Shown: in pieces, positions 1 through 8,241 of the stretch
Layout: each line of letters begins with the position of its first letter
How positions within the stretch are numbered: the first letter of the stretch is position 1
NCBI RefSeq assembly: GCF_001941865.1
Contig: NZ_CP016162.1
Coordinates: forward strand, 5,076,001-5,140,000
Reading direction: 5' to 3'
DNA: 64,000 nt
Source of the DNA: Pseudomonas alcaliphila JAB1
Lineage (GTDB): Bacteria > Pseudomonadota > Gammaproteobacteria > Pseudomonadales > Pseudomonadaceae
Made by a program: the position numbers and the translations under genes
Notes under the pieces: model-generated
Database searches by the model: none
Seen by the model: only the letters and a program-made list of their open reading frames with translations
What the model was told of the DNA's origin: nothing

Positions 1-166
1 CTCACCGCCGGCGACCTTCGTTGCCGAGCGTGAATCAGGCACGGCGACAGCACCACTGCTCGGGCATCCTGATCGCAGGGCAGCACCGCGGGACGGCGGC
101 GCAAGCCACCCGTGAGCCACGGCCAGGTCGACCAGGGCTAGAACGCCATCTTTACCGGTGAGCGTA

Positions 167-472
167 CTAGCCCAGCACAGGCCGCATGAAACTGCGCTCG
201 TAACTGATGACGCAGCGCGTTTCCTCGGCGTACTTGAATGCCGCCAGGCATTCGGCATCGGCAAACGAGTCCTGCCGATAGCGCTCGTAGGCGGCGAGGC
301 TGGGGAAGCTGAACAGCGCCAACGCCACGTTGTTGGCCCCCTCCGACGGCAGGAAATAGCCGTGGTGCGTCCCACCGAACTTCGCCACCAGGGGAATCCA
401 CAACTTGGCGTAATGCTCGAAGGCTTCGAGCTTGTACGGGTCGATGATATAGCGCAGATAACAGGTGATCAT
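167..472 (-). CDS. NIPSNAP-like small protein
   Basis: A 101-residue soluble protein read from an ATG at 472. It begins MITCYLRYIIDPYK and continues with a helix (LEAFEHYAKLW), the pattern of the NIPSNAP / dimeric alpha-beta barrel family, whose members are small ferredoxin-like proteins of poorly known function. A larger upstream extension in the same frame is only the antisense shadow of the flavoprotein gene, so the short start is chosen. It lies 80 bp downstream of the oxidoreductase on the same strand and may be co-transcribed with it. No signal peptide or membrane segment is visible. Family call is by eye; function in polyamine catabolism is only suggested by the neighbours. Confidence 0.72.
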   Translation of the reverse strand: MITCYLRYIIDPYKLEAFEHYAKLWIPLVAKFGGTHHGYFLPSEGANNVALALFSFPSLAAYERYRQDSFADAECLAAFKYAEETRCVISYERSFMRPVLG

Positions 473-552
473 CCGGGTCTCCAGGGCGCTGAAGCAAACC
501 CGGATATGAACACAACCTGGAATCCAACCGCCATCGCCGCCTGCAACGACGC

Positions 553-1866
553 TCAGCGCAGCTTCTCGAGCATCTGGTAGTACCACATGCCGGCGGCCAG
601 CATCGGGTTGCCGAGTTGGTCGCCCAGCGGCACCTTGATGTGCTTGCAGGCGGCGAAGGTGTCGTACTGCTCCAGATCGCCAGTGATGGCCTTGGCCATG
701 ATCTCGCCCATGATGTGGGTGGTGGCGATGCCATGACCGGAGTAGCCCTGGCAGTACCAGACGTTGGATGAGAGCTTGCCCAGCTGCGGGATGCGGTTCA
801 TCACGATGCCCATGGCGCAGCTCCACTGGAAGTCGATCTGCACGCCCTTGAGCTGCGGGAAGGTGCTCTCGATGCACGGACGCAGCTCGCCGGCGATATC
901 GCGCGAGTCACGCCCGGAGTAGTTGCAACCACCGCCGAACAGCAGGCGGCCATCGGCGGTCAGGCGGTAGTAGTCGAGCACGAAGCGGCAGTCGTACACC
1001 GCCAGGTCCTGCGGGTTGATCTCTTTCGCCAGGTCGCCCAGCGGCGCGGTGGTGACGATGCCGCCCATGGCCGGGAAGATCAGGCCCTTGAGCTTGCGCC
1101 GTTCCAGCTTGTGGTAGACGTCACCGGCCAGCAGCACCTGCTTGGCCTCGATGCGCCCGCCCGTGGTGACCACTGCCGGACGCGGGCCGTGGACGATATC
1201 CAGCACCTCGGAATGTTCGAAGATCAGCGCGCCCAGGCTCTCGGCGGCCTTGGCCTCACCAATGCACAGGTTGAGTGGATGCAGGTGCATGTTGCGGGTG
1301 TTTTTCAGCGCACCGCAATACAGATCGCTGCCTAGCTGGGCACGTACACCGGCCGCGTCGAGCAGGGTGACATCCTCGCCCATGCCACGGCGCAATGCCT
1401 CGTCATAAGTCGCCTTGAGCTCATCCATATGGCTGGCTTTCATCGCGGTATGCAGATGGCCGTGCTTGAGGTCGCAGTCGATGCCATATTTGGCCACGCG
1501 GTTCTTGATGATCTCGTGGCCGCGCCAGCGCAGGTGCCAGATGAAGTCATCCACTTCATCGCCCAGCGTGTTGCGCATCTGCTTGCGCATGGCCTCGTCG
1601 CCGGACAGGCTGCCGGTGACCTGGCCGCCGTTGCGCCCGCTGGCGCCCCAGCCGATCTTGTTGGTCTCCACCACAGCCACCTTGAGGCCGCGCTCGGCCA
1701 GCTCCACCGCAGTGGCGACGCCGGTGAAGCCGCCGCCGATGATGGCCACATCGACGCTCACGCTTCCCTGCAGCGTCGGGTAGTCGGTCTCGAAATTGAG
1801 CGAGGCCGAGTAGTAGGAAGGCGCGCGCTCGGCGGCGGGTTTGACGGGTTGGTTGATCGCGTTCAT
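553..1866 (-). CDS. FAD-dependent gamma-glutamylpolyamine oxidase-like protein (PuuB/PauB family)
   Basis: A 437-residue cytoplasmic flavoprotein of the DAO (glycine oxidase/PuuB) family. Residues 41-49 carry the dinucleotide-binding turn IIGGGFTG, followed by the GWGASGRNGGQ segment typical of PuuB-type enzymes, and the C-terminal region has the YSGHGIATTHIMG flavin-binding stretch. Such enzymes oxidise gamma-glutamylated putrescine or other polyamines to the aldehyde with release of ammonia and hydrogen peroxide. The ATG at 1866 (MNAINQ) is used rather than an upstream start that would add an unlikely basic leader. The synthetase-like gene that makes this kind of substrate lies just upstream (1999-3366) on the same strand, separated by a pair of REP-like repeats. 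Exact substrate cannot be read from sequence. Confidence 0.88.
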   Translation of the reverse strand: MNAINQPVKPAAERAPSYYSASLNFETDYPTLQGSVSVDVAIIGGGFTGVATAVELAERGLKVAVVETNKIGWGASGRNGGQVTGSLSGDEAMRKQMRNTLGDEVDDFIWHLRWRGHEIIKNRVAKYGIDCDLKHGHLHTAMKASHMDELKATYDEALRRGMGEDVTLLDAAGVRAQLGSDLYCGALKNTRNMHLHPLNLCIGEAKAAESLGALIFEHSEVLDIVHGPRPAVVTTGGRIEAKQVLLAGDVYHKLERRKLKGLIFPAMGGIVTTAPLGDLAKEINPQDLAVYDCRFVLDYYRLTADGRLLFGGGCNYSGRDSRDIAGELRPCIESTFPQLKGVQIDFQWSCAMGIVMNRIPQLGKLSSNVWYCQGYSGHGIATTHIMGEIMAKAITGDLEQYDTFAACKHIKVPLGDQLGNPMLAAGMWYYQMLEKLR

Positions 1867-1925
1867 TGCAAAATCCTTGTGGCGGTTGCCGCCAGGGTGC
1901 GCCGTGCGCACCAGTAAATCCGGAG

Positions 1926-1991
1926 AATTCGCGGCTGAAGCCGCTCCTACATGGGGTGCACACTTCGTAGGAGCGGCTTTAGCCGCGATGC
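1926..1991. repeat. REP-like inverted pair
   Basis: Two head-to-head copies of a Pseudomonas REP-type palindrome. The left copy (1929-1950) reads CGCGGCTGAAGCCGCTCCTAC and the right copy (1967-1988) is nearly its reverse complement, GTAGGAGCGGCTTTAGCCGCG, with a 16-base spacer. It occupies the space between the synthetase and oxidase genes and could act as a transcription attenuator or mRNA stabiliser there. Confidence 0.85.
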
Positions 1992-1998
1992 TGTTCAG

Positions 1999-3366
1999 TC
2001 AGGCGTTGCTCAGGTACCAACGCCAATCCTGCTCACCGACTTCGCCCATGAACTGGCGATACTCGGCACGCTTGACCGCGAGAAAGACCTTGAGAAAGTC
2101 CGCGCCAAAGGCGTCGCGCGCCCAGTCGGAGCGCTCCAGCGCCTGAATCGAGGCCAGCCACTCGGTCGGCAGCAGGGTCTTGGCTTGGGCATAGCCGTTG
2201 CCTTCCACCGGCGCGCCGGGGTCGAGGTGATCAGCAATGCCCCGGTGAATCCCGGCGAGAATCGCCGCCGCCGCCAGATAAGGGTTGGCATCGGCGCCGC
2301 AGATACGGTGCTCGACATGCCGGGTATTTGCCGGGCCACCGGGCACGCGCAGGCTCACAGTGCGGTTGTCCACGCCCCAGGTCGGCGCCAGCGGCGCGTA
2401 ACTGTTGGCCTGGAAACGTCGGTAGGAGTTGGCGTTGGGGCAGAACAGCAGCAGCGAGTCGAGCAGGCTGGCGAGCATGCCGCCAACGGCGTGACGCAGC
2501 AGCGGCGTACCGGCAGGATCTTCGCTGGCAAAGAGGTTGTTGCCCTGCGCATCGGCCAAGCTGACGTGCATGTGCATGCCGGTGCCGGCCAGGTGGTCGA
2601 ACGGTTTGGCCATGAAGCAGGCCTGCATCCCGTGGCGATGCGCCACCCCCTTGACCAGGCGCTTATAGCGCACCGCCTGATCCATCGCCGCCAGTACCGG
2701 GCCGTGCTCCAGGGTGATTTCCACCTGGCCGGGGGCGTACTCGGAGATCGCCGTGCGCGCCGGAATGCCCTGCGCCTTGCAGGCGGCGTAGAGATCACGC
2801 AGGAAGGGTTCGATCTGCTCCAGTTCGCGCAGGCCGTAGACCTGGGTCTGCCGCGGTCGGCCGCCGTCGGCGTCCAGCGCTGGTTGCGGGCGGCCCTGGG
2901 CATCACGCTTCTGGTCGAGCAGGTAGAACTCCAGCTCGCAGGCCATCACCGGGTAATAGCCCTCGGCTTCGAGCTGCTCGATCACCCGGATCAGCAGCTG
3001 GCGCGGATCGGCCGGCGTGGCCGGCAGGCCTTCGGTCGGGTGCATCGACACCTGCACGGCGGCGGTGGGCATCTGCCGCCAGGGCAGGCGCACCAGGCTG
3101 CCAGGCAGCGGATAGGCGCGGCAGTCGATATCGCCGACCTCCCAGACCAGGCCGGAGTCCTCGACATCCTCGCCCTGGATGGACAGGCCGAGCATGGTGC
3201 TCGGCAGCGGCCGGCCGCTCTGGTACAGCGCCAGCAGCTCCTCGCGATGCAGCAGCTTGCCGCGCGGCACGCCATTGGCGTCGAGAATGAACAGCTCGAT
3301 CAGCTCGATATCGGGATTGTTCGCCAGGAAGTCCTGAGCTTCCTGCGCGGGGGCGAAAGTCGTCAT
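1999..3366 (-). CDS. Glutamine synthetase family protein, gamma-glutamylpolyamine synthetase-like (PuuA/PauA)
   Basis: A 455-residue enzyme of the glutamine synthetase superfamily. The N-terminal beta-grasp region holds the GLSIQGEDVEDSGLVWE stretch. The catalytic domain follows, with the metal-binding ELEFYLLD, the GTGMHMHVSL loop, and the substrate and ATP segment NSYRRFQANSYAPLAPTWGVDNR. Members ligate glutamate to putrescine or related amines with ATP, the first step of the gamma-glutamyl polyamine pathway. Start at 3366 (MTTFAPAQ) is chosen because residues further upstream are not family-like. It pairs functionally with the downstream flavoprotein. It could instead be one of several Pseudomonas paralogues acting on other amines; true glutamine synthetase GlnA is unlikely because the C-terminal adenylylation region is not recognisable. 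Confidence 0.87.
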   Translation of the reverse strand: MTTFAPAQEAQDFLANNPDIELIELFILDANGVPRGKLLHREELLALYQSGRPLPSTMLGLSIQGEDVEDSGLVWEVGDIDCRAYPLPGSLVRLPWRQMPTAAVQVSMHPTEGLPATPADPRQLLIRVIEQLEAEGYYPVMACELEFYLLDQKRDAQGRPQPALDADGGRPRQTQVYGLRELEQIEPFLRDLYAACKAQGIPARTAISEYAPGQVEITLEHGPVLAAMDQAVRYKRLVKGVAHRHGMQACFMAKPFDHLAGTGMHMHVSLADAQGNNLFASEDPAGTPLLRHAVGGMLASLLDSLLLFCPNANSYRRFQANSYAPLAPTWGVDNRTVSLRVPGGPANTRHVEHRICGADANPYLAAAAILAGIHRGIADHLDPGAPVEGNGYAQAKTLLPTEWLASIQALERSDWARDAFGADFLKVFLAVKRAEYRQFMGEVGEQDWRWYLSNA

Positions 3367-3487
3367 GTTGCGCTCGCTTGCGCCAGTTGGGCGCTCGGGG
3401 TCCGCACGGCCGGCTCGATGGTCGAGCGCCTGGCTACGGCAGACAAGGCTGGGTTGGATGGCTGCGGGCATGGCGCAGCCCTTGCTG

Positions 3488-3649
3488 TCAGCAGGCGGGC
3501 GCGGGGTCCGGTGGACGCGCGTGACGGCAGTGCCACAGCGCCCAGAAGGCGAGGATGATGGTCAGCAGGGGGTTGAGCCGCTCCAACAAGCGCCGCCGCG
3601 CAGGAGCGCGGTACAGCGGAACATGGACTTGGCAGGCCGGGAAGATCAT
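3488..3649 (-). CDS. Possible small membrane peptide
   Basis: An ATG-started frame of 53 codons running toward the synthetase gene, ending 121 bp before its start. The peptide has a basic N-terminal half with arginine clusters, then one hydrophobic stretch (LLTIILAFWALW) that could span a membrane, and a proline-rich tail ending in Cys. No family is recognised, and GC-rich Pseudomonas DNA often holds such frames by chance. Listed because the hydrophobic stretch and its position leading the polyamine genes give some plausibility; conservation in relatives would decide. Confidence 0.22.
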   Translation of the reverse strand: MIFPACQVHVPLYRAPARRRLLERLNPLLTIILAFWALWHCRHARPPDPAPAC

Positions 3650-3862
3650 GGCTTGGCAGCGTCGCACAGGGTTTGACGTGCGTTAAATCGGGTTTTTCAT
3701 ACGCTTGGTTATGCGCCGGCTAAACAAAGCTGCACAGCCCCTGCACTGCGATGCGCCATGGGCACCGCGCCAGCCAACAACCACACACTTGCCTAGCACG
3801 AGGGCAAAAACCGCATAATGCGCACTTTTGTTTCCCCCATCTCAAGGGATGCGCAGTACGCC

Positions 3863-5317
3863 ATGTTCGAACAAGCCTTCAAGAATATCGACGACATCCT
3901 GCACAAGGATGCTGGTGCCAGCAGCGAGCTGGATTACACCGAGCAAACCTCATGGCTGCTGTTTCTCAAGTACCTCGATGCCCTGGAGCAGGACAAGGCC
4001 ACCGAGGCCGCGCTGGAAGGCAAGTTCTACCTGCATATTCTCGAGCCGCAATACCGCTGGGAACGTTGGGCCGCACCGAAGAAAGCCGATGGCAGCTTCG
4101 ACCATGACAACGCCCTGACCGGCGATGACCTCAAGGCCTTCGTCAACCACAAGCTGTTTCCCTATCTGCAAGGCTTCAAAGAAAAGGCCGAAAGCCCGGA
4201 CACCATCCAGTACAAGATCGGCGAGATCTTTGGCGAAATCCGCAACAAGATCCAGAGCGGTTACAACCTGCGCGAAGTGCTGGAAATCGTCGACGGCTTG
4301 CGCTTTCGCTCGCAAACCGAGAAGCACGAGCTGTCCCACCTCTACGAAGCCAAGATCAAGAACATGGGCAACGCCGGTCGCAACGGCGGTGAGTACTACA
4401 CCCCGCGCCCGCTGATTCGCGCCATGATCCAGGTGGTGCAGCCGCAAATTGGCCAGCGCATCTATGACGGCGCCGTCGGTTCAGCCGGCTTCTTGTGTGA
4501 AGCCTTCGACTACCTCAGCAGCCAACCCGGCCTGAGTACCCGCCAGCAGCAAACCCTGCAAAAGCACACCTTCTACGGCAAGGAGAAAAAGAGCCTGGCC
4601 TATGTGATCGCCATCATGAATATGATTCTGCATGGCATCGAAGCGCCCAATATCATCCACACCAATACCCTGACCGAAAACCTGGCGGATATTCAGGACA
4701 AGGACCGTTACGACATCGTGCTGGCCAACCCGCCCTTTGGCGGCAAGGAACGCAAAGAGGTGCAGCAGAACTTCCCGATCAAAACCGGGGAAACCGCGTT
4801 TCTATTCCTCCAGCACTTTATCAAGATGCTCAAGGCCGGCGGCCAGGCCGCCATCGTGATCAAGAACACCTTTCTCAGTAACAGCGACAACGCCTCGGTC
4901 AGCCTGCGCAAACTGCTGCTGGAAAGCTGCAACCTGCATACCGTGCTCGACTGCCCTAGCGGCACCTTTCAGGGGGCCGGAGTTAAAACCGTGGTGCTGT
5001 TCTTTACCAAGGGCGCACCGACGCGACAGGTCTGGTATTACCAGCTCGACCCTGGCCGTAATCTGGGCAAAACCAATCCGCTTAATGATACGGATATGGC
5101 CGATTTTATTGAGCTGCACAAGACCTTTGCGGAATCGCCGAAAAGCTGGAGTCTGGATGTGGCTGGCCTTGATTCGGCTAGTTATGACCTGTCGGTGAAA
5201 AATCCGACTGGGGATGAGGATATAGCGCATCGCAGCCCGCAGGCGATCATGGATGAGATTGCAGCGCTGGATATGGAAAGCGCTGCGGTGTTGGCGAATA
5301 TTAGGGCATTGCTATGA
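3863..5317 (+). CDS. hsdM: Type I restriction-modification system, DNA methyltransferase subunit
   Basis: A 484-residue HsdM. Residues 1-130 form the helical HsdM N-terminal domain (MFEQAFKNIDDILHKD, LKYLDALE). The Rossmann-fold N6-adenine methyltransferase follows, with motif I near residues 202-211 (DGAVGSAGFL) and the catalytic motif IV NPPF at 289-292. It transfers methyl groups from S-adenosylmethionine to adenine in the bipartite target set by HsdS and is also part of the restriction complex. The ATG at 3863 matches the usual family N-terminus; an in-frame ATG at 3818 would add 15 residues. The stop overlaps the hsdS start (ATGA at 5314-5317), indicating translational coupling. First gene of the hsdM-hsdS-fic-hsdR island. 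Confidence 0.95.
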   Translation: MFEQAFKNIDDILHKDAGASSELDYTEQTSWLLFLKYLDALEQDKATEAALEGKFYLHILEPQYRWERWAAPKKADGSFDHDNALTGDDLKAFVNHKLFPYLQGFKEKAESPDTIQYKIGEIFGEIRNKIQSGYNLREVLEIVDGLRFRSQTEKHELSHLYEAKIKNMGNAGRNGGEYYTPRPLIRAMIQVVQPQIGQRIYDGAVGSAGFLCEAFDYLSSQPGLSTRQQQTLQKHTFYGKEKKSLAYVIAIMNMILHGIEAPNIIHTNTLTENLADIQDKDRYDIVLANPPFGGKERKEVQQNFPIKTGETAFLFLQHFIKMLKAGGQAAIVIKNTFLSNSDNASVSLRKLLLESCNLHTVLDCPSGTFQGAGVKTVVLFFTKGAPTRQVWYYQLDPGRNLGKTNPLNDTDMADFIELHKTFAESPKSWSLDVAGLDSASYDLSVKNPTGDEDIAHRSPQAIMDEIAALDMESAAVLANIRALL

Positions 5318-6435
5318 CGGCCGAGACTGTATCGCTTAGCGAACTATTCCAGATCGGATCAAGCAAGCGTGTACTGAAGTCACAATGGCAAGCACATGGC
5401 GTGCCGTTCTACCGAGGGAGAGAGGTTACGCGACTAGCTATAGACGGCTTCGTCGACAACGAATTGTTTATTTCCGAAGATCACTACGTAGAACTCGAAA
5501 ATCAGTACGGAGTACCGAGGGCGGGCGACATTGTAATCACTGCGATTGGAACTATTGGCAACGCTTACATTGTTCAAGACCAAGATAGATTCTATTTCAA
5601 GGACGCCAGCGTCCTTTGGATGAAGAAGACCAAAAATGTCAGCAGCGAATTCGTCAATCTATGGCTGAAATCACCCGAATTCTTCGATCAGCTGGATCGT
5701 GGAAATGGAGCAACCGTAGACACGCTGACGATTCAAAAACTCCAGGGCGTCCAGATACGGATACCCTCCATCACCGAACAACACCGTATCGTCGCCCTCC
5801 TCGACGAAGCCTTTGACGGTATCGCCACCGCCAAAGCCAACGCCGAAAACAACCTCCAGAATGCGCGGGCCTTGTTTGAAAGCGTTCTCGATTCAGTACG
5901 TGGCAATAACGCACCGCTTGGAAATTACGTCACCATCAAAACAGGCAAACTCGACGCCAATGCTGCGGTTAAAAATGGTGCATACCCTTTCTTTACTTGC
6001 GCGAAAGAAATCTACGCAATTGACAAATACGCATTCGATTGCGAAGCAATTCTGCTAGCAGGCAACAACGCTGTCGGTGACTTTAACGTCAAACATTACA
6101 AGGGCAAGTTCAACGCCTACCAACGAACTTATGTGATCACGACGCTTGATGAAAACCGACTGTCATACCGCTTCCTGTACTTTCAAATGCTTAAGAGCTT
6201 GAGGCAGTTCAAAGAGCAGTCAGTCGGTGCTGGTACGAAGTTTCTCAAGCTCGGCATGATCAAAGAACTGGAAATCTCATTACCGCCAATTGCCGAACAA
6301 GTCGAAACAGCCTTGATGTTGGACTCGTTGCTCGAAGAAACCCAACGCCTCGAACTCATCTACCAACAAAAACTCGCCGCCCTCGACGAGCTAAAGCAAT
6401 CTCTGCTGCACCAGGCCTTTAGTGGCAATCTTTAG
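5314..6435 (+). CDS. hsdS: Type I restriction-modification system, specificity subunit
   Basis: A 373-residue HsdS with the standard two-half build: target recognition domain 1 (about residues 1-150), central conserved helix (ITEQHRIVALLDEAFDGI, about 150-190), target recognition domain 2 (about 200-320) and a C-terminal helix (LEETQRLELIYQQKLAALDELKQ) that forms the coiled coil with the first. It reads the bipartite DNA target for HsdM and HsdR. Both recognition domains are visibly more AT-rich than the flanking genes (for example 5930-6240), as expected for parts exchanged between strains. It starts inside the hsdM stop codon. Sequence of the target cannot be inferred. Confidence 0.93.
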   Translation: MTAETVSLSELFQIGSSKRVLKSQWQAHGVPFYRGREVTRLAIDGFVDNELFISEDHYVELENQYGVPRAGDIVITAIGTIGNAYIVQDQDRFYFKDASVLWMKKTKNVSSEFVNLWLKSPEFFDQLDRGNGATVDTLTIQKLQGVQIRIPSITEQHRIVALLDEAFDGIATAKANAENNLQNARALFESVLDSVRGNNAPLGNYVTIKTGKLDANAAVKNGAYPFFTCAKEIYAIDKYAFDCEAILLAGNNAVGDFNVKHYKGKFNAYQRTYVITTLDENRLSYRFLYFQMLKSLRQFKEQSVGAGTKFLKLGMIKELEISLPPIAEQVETALMLDSLLEETQRLELIYQQKLAALDELKQSLLHQAFSGNL

Positions 6436-6667
6436 CGCTGCACCGCGTTGCGTAGGAAATCCCGGCCCCTCTGACGGGGCGTGTCACGCAGCAAATTGCG
6501 CAAGAGCCAGGGGGGCGCCAGTCCTTGCTGGTGATGCTTTTGATCTGCCGCAATCGCCAGCAAGCTGGCTCCTACAAGACTCCCTCCACTCGATTCTCTG
6601 GTAATCGGCAGATCATCGCCAACCTACCTCCTACACAGTCCAGCATCTATTTCCCCCACACAGCGCC

Positions 6668-6690
6668 GTTGCCTGGCCGCGCCAGGCAAC
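6668..6690. repeat. Perfect 10-bp hairpin upstream of fic
   Basis: GTTGCCTGGC, a 3-base loop (CGC), then the exact reverse complement GCCAGGCAAC. There is no T-run on either side, so it is not an ordinary intrinsic terminator. It lies in the 382-bp gap between hsdS and fic, 9 bp before the first of two direct repeats, and may be a protein-binding or mRNA structure. The rest of that gap holds a REP-like fragment (about 6553-6577) and nothing else recognised. Confidence 0.7.
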
Positions 6691-6698
6691 CCCAGATA

Positions 6699-6717
6699 AT
6701 CTGCAGAAAAATGTGCA
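6699..6717 (+). promoter_or_regulatory. Direct repeat 1 upstream of fic, candidate operator
   Basis: AATCTGCAGAAAAATGTGCA, reappearing with one change 90 bp downstream at 6789-6807. The core CTGCAGAAAAAT contains the palindrome CTGCAG. The spacing of 90 bp is close to a whole number of helical turns (about 8.6), which does not by itself prove cooperative binding. Function is inferred only from repetition and placement before fic. Confidence 0.5.
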
Positions 6718-6788
6718 AAATTCGCTTAAAAAAAGCCTCCACTTTCTGCTTTAGGCTAGTATTTGCAAGGCTTCTGCGGGTTATCACA

Positions 6789-6807
6789 ATCTGCAGAAAA
6801 ATATGCA
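6789..6807 (+). promoter_or_regulatory. Direct repeat 2, overlapping the fic leader
   Basis: AATCTGCAGAAAAATATGCA, the second copy of the repeat at 6699-6717. It ends where the likely fic ribosome-binding site AGAAGG (6807-6812) begins, 5 bases before the ATG at 6818. A protein bound here would block ribosome or polymerase access to fic, so it is a good candidate for a control site. Confidence 0.5.
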
Positions 6808-6817
6808 GAAGGTAGCG

Positions 6818-8011
6818 ATGATAAGCGACAAGAACTATTTGCTCCCGGCGCTCCCCGGCGAGCTGCCAGCGGATATTCTGGAAAAAGCCTCGCTACTGCC
6901 AGCCAAGGCCGCGTTTCTCGATGGCCGTTTGGCACCGGCCACCCGCGCCCGGCTGGCCGCGCTGCTGGAGGTGACCAATACCTATTACTCCAACCTGATC
7001 GAAGGGCAGTATTCGGCACCGGCCGATATGCAGCGAGCCCAGGCTGCCCCCAAACGCGAGCGCAAACAATTGGCCGATCTGGCCATGCAGCAGCTCGGCG
7101 TGCAAACCGGCTTTGAACGCCTTATGCGCCGCTGGGATGAGGATATTGCCTGGCAGACGATGTTTTCCCCCTGGCTTGTTCACCAGGCCCACAAAGCCCT
7201 GTTCAAATATGCCCCACCGGAACAGCTAAAGCTGCATAACAGCGAGCGTTATCTGGTACCGGGCAAATTACGCAGCGAGCCTGATGAGCAGGTCGAGGTA
7301 GGCAACCACCTGGCACCAGACGCCCAAGTGGTGAAACCCATGCTGGAGTTGCTGCAGCAGTTTATGGGCAGTTATAGCGACCCGCGCACCCGGTTGATTG
7401 CCGCCCTGGCTTACCACCATCGCCTGGCCTGGGTTCACCCCTTTATGGATGGCAATGGCCGGCTGGTTCGGCTGATTACCCATCTGCAGCTGGTGTACCT
7501 GGATCTGCGACCCAGCCTATGGTCGCTATCTCGGGGCCTGGCGCGTCGGCAAACCGAGTATTACGCGGCGATGGCCAATGCCGACCGGCCGCGCGAAGGC
7601 GATCTGGACGGTCGCGGCCAGCTCTCGCTCAAGCATTACCTGGGTTTTATCCGCTTTATGCTGGATGTGTGCCTCGACCAGATCGACTATATGACCGAGG
7701 CAGTTGACCCGGCCAATATGCGCGTACGCATCGAGCGGCTGTTCAAACACCATGAGCGCATCAGTGCCGCAAAAATTCGCCCCGGCTCGGCGGCGGCGGT
7801 GCATGCGCTGCTGAGCATGGGCACAATGCCGCGCGCGACCGTCAAGACCTTTCTCGGCCTGAGCGAGCGCCTGGCCATCGAAGAACTCAAGCGCCTGATC
7901 GAGTTGGGCATTGTGCTCAGCCCCACGCCGAAATCACGGGACGTAGAGCCCGGCCTGCCGGTGTGGTTTGCCCAGGAGATTTTCCCCGATCTGCATCGGC
8001 GGTTTATCTAA
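6818..8011 (+). CDS. Fic family AMP-transferase-like protein in a type I R-M locus
   Basis: A 397-residue Fic protein. The active-site loop HPFMDGNGR is at residues 207-215, with the catalytic His207 and the phosphate-binding Asp/Asn/Arg. The N-terminal inhibitory helix motif (S/T)xxxE(G/N) is present as SNLIEG at 58-63, which marks a class II, self-inhibited Fic enzyme; no separate antitoxin is needed. The C-terminal part (about 290-397) looks like a winged-helix DNA-binding region (ATVKTFLGLSERLAIEELKRL). Such enzymes usually attach AMP to hydroxyl groups of target proteins. Start 6818 is preferred to the ATG at 6803 because AGAAGG lies 5 bases upstream and the upstream ATG lies inside a direct repeat. 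It sits between hsdS and hsdR. Target unknown. Confidence 0.9.
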   Translation: MISDKNYLLPALPGELPADILEKASLLPAKAAFLDGRLAPATRARLAALLEVTNTYYSNLIEGQYSAPADMQRAQAAPKRERKQLADLAMQQLGVQTGFERLMRRWDEDIAWQTMFSPWLVHQAHKALFKYAPPEQLKLHNSERYLVPGKLRSEPDEQVEVGNHLAPDAQVVKPMLELLQQFMGSYSDPRTRLIAALAYHHRLAWVHPFMDGNGRLVRLITHLQLVYLDLRPSLWSLSRGLARRQTEYYAAMANADRPREGDLDGRGQLSLKHYLGFIRFMLDVCLDQIDYMTEAVDPANMRVRIERLFKHHERISAAKIRPGSAAAVHALLSMGTMPRATVKTFLGLSERLAIEELKRLIELGIVLSPTPKSRDVEPGLPVWFAQEIFPDLHRRFI

Positions 8012-8034
8012 ACTAGCCGCGATGCGGGTGGCAT

Positions 8035-8106
8035 CAGAGTGGGAGGGGCTTTAGCCGCGATGCTTGCAGGGTTTTTAAACCGCTCGCGGCTAAAGCCCCT
8101 CCTACA
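8035..8106. repeat. REP-like inverted pair
   Basis: GGGAGGGGCTTTAGCCGCGA (8041-8060) and its near reverse complement TCGCGGCTAAAGCCCCTCCTA (8084-8104) face each other across a 23-base spacer. Same family as 1926-1991. It lies in the 230-bp gap between fic and hsdR and could end fic transcription; nothing else is recognised in the gap apart from the hsdR ribosome-binding site. Confidence 0.82.
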
Positions 8107-8241
8107 AAAGCTCGCCACAGCAGCCTGAAATTGGCCCGATAGCGAGGCAGTGTTTCTTCAACCAGTTAACAAGCGCTTCTACACCTTCTAATCGCGCGGC
8201 GGCAGCGGTTACTATCCGGCTGATGCCAAAAGGATATTGCC

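Noticed and set aside
1951-3558. A 535-codon open frame on the plus strand
   Set aside because: It lies antisense to the glutamine-synthetase-like gene and begins in a REP repeat; composition is that of a shadow frame.
6422-6815. Short frames in the hsdS-fic gap as an antitoxin gene for Fic
   Set aside because: None has a ribosome site or family pattern, and the Fic protein carries its own inhibitory helix, so no antitoxin is required.
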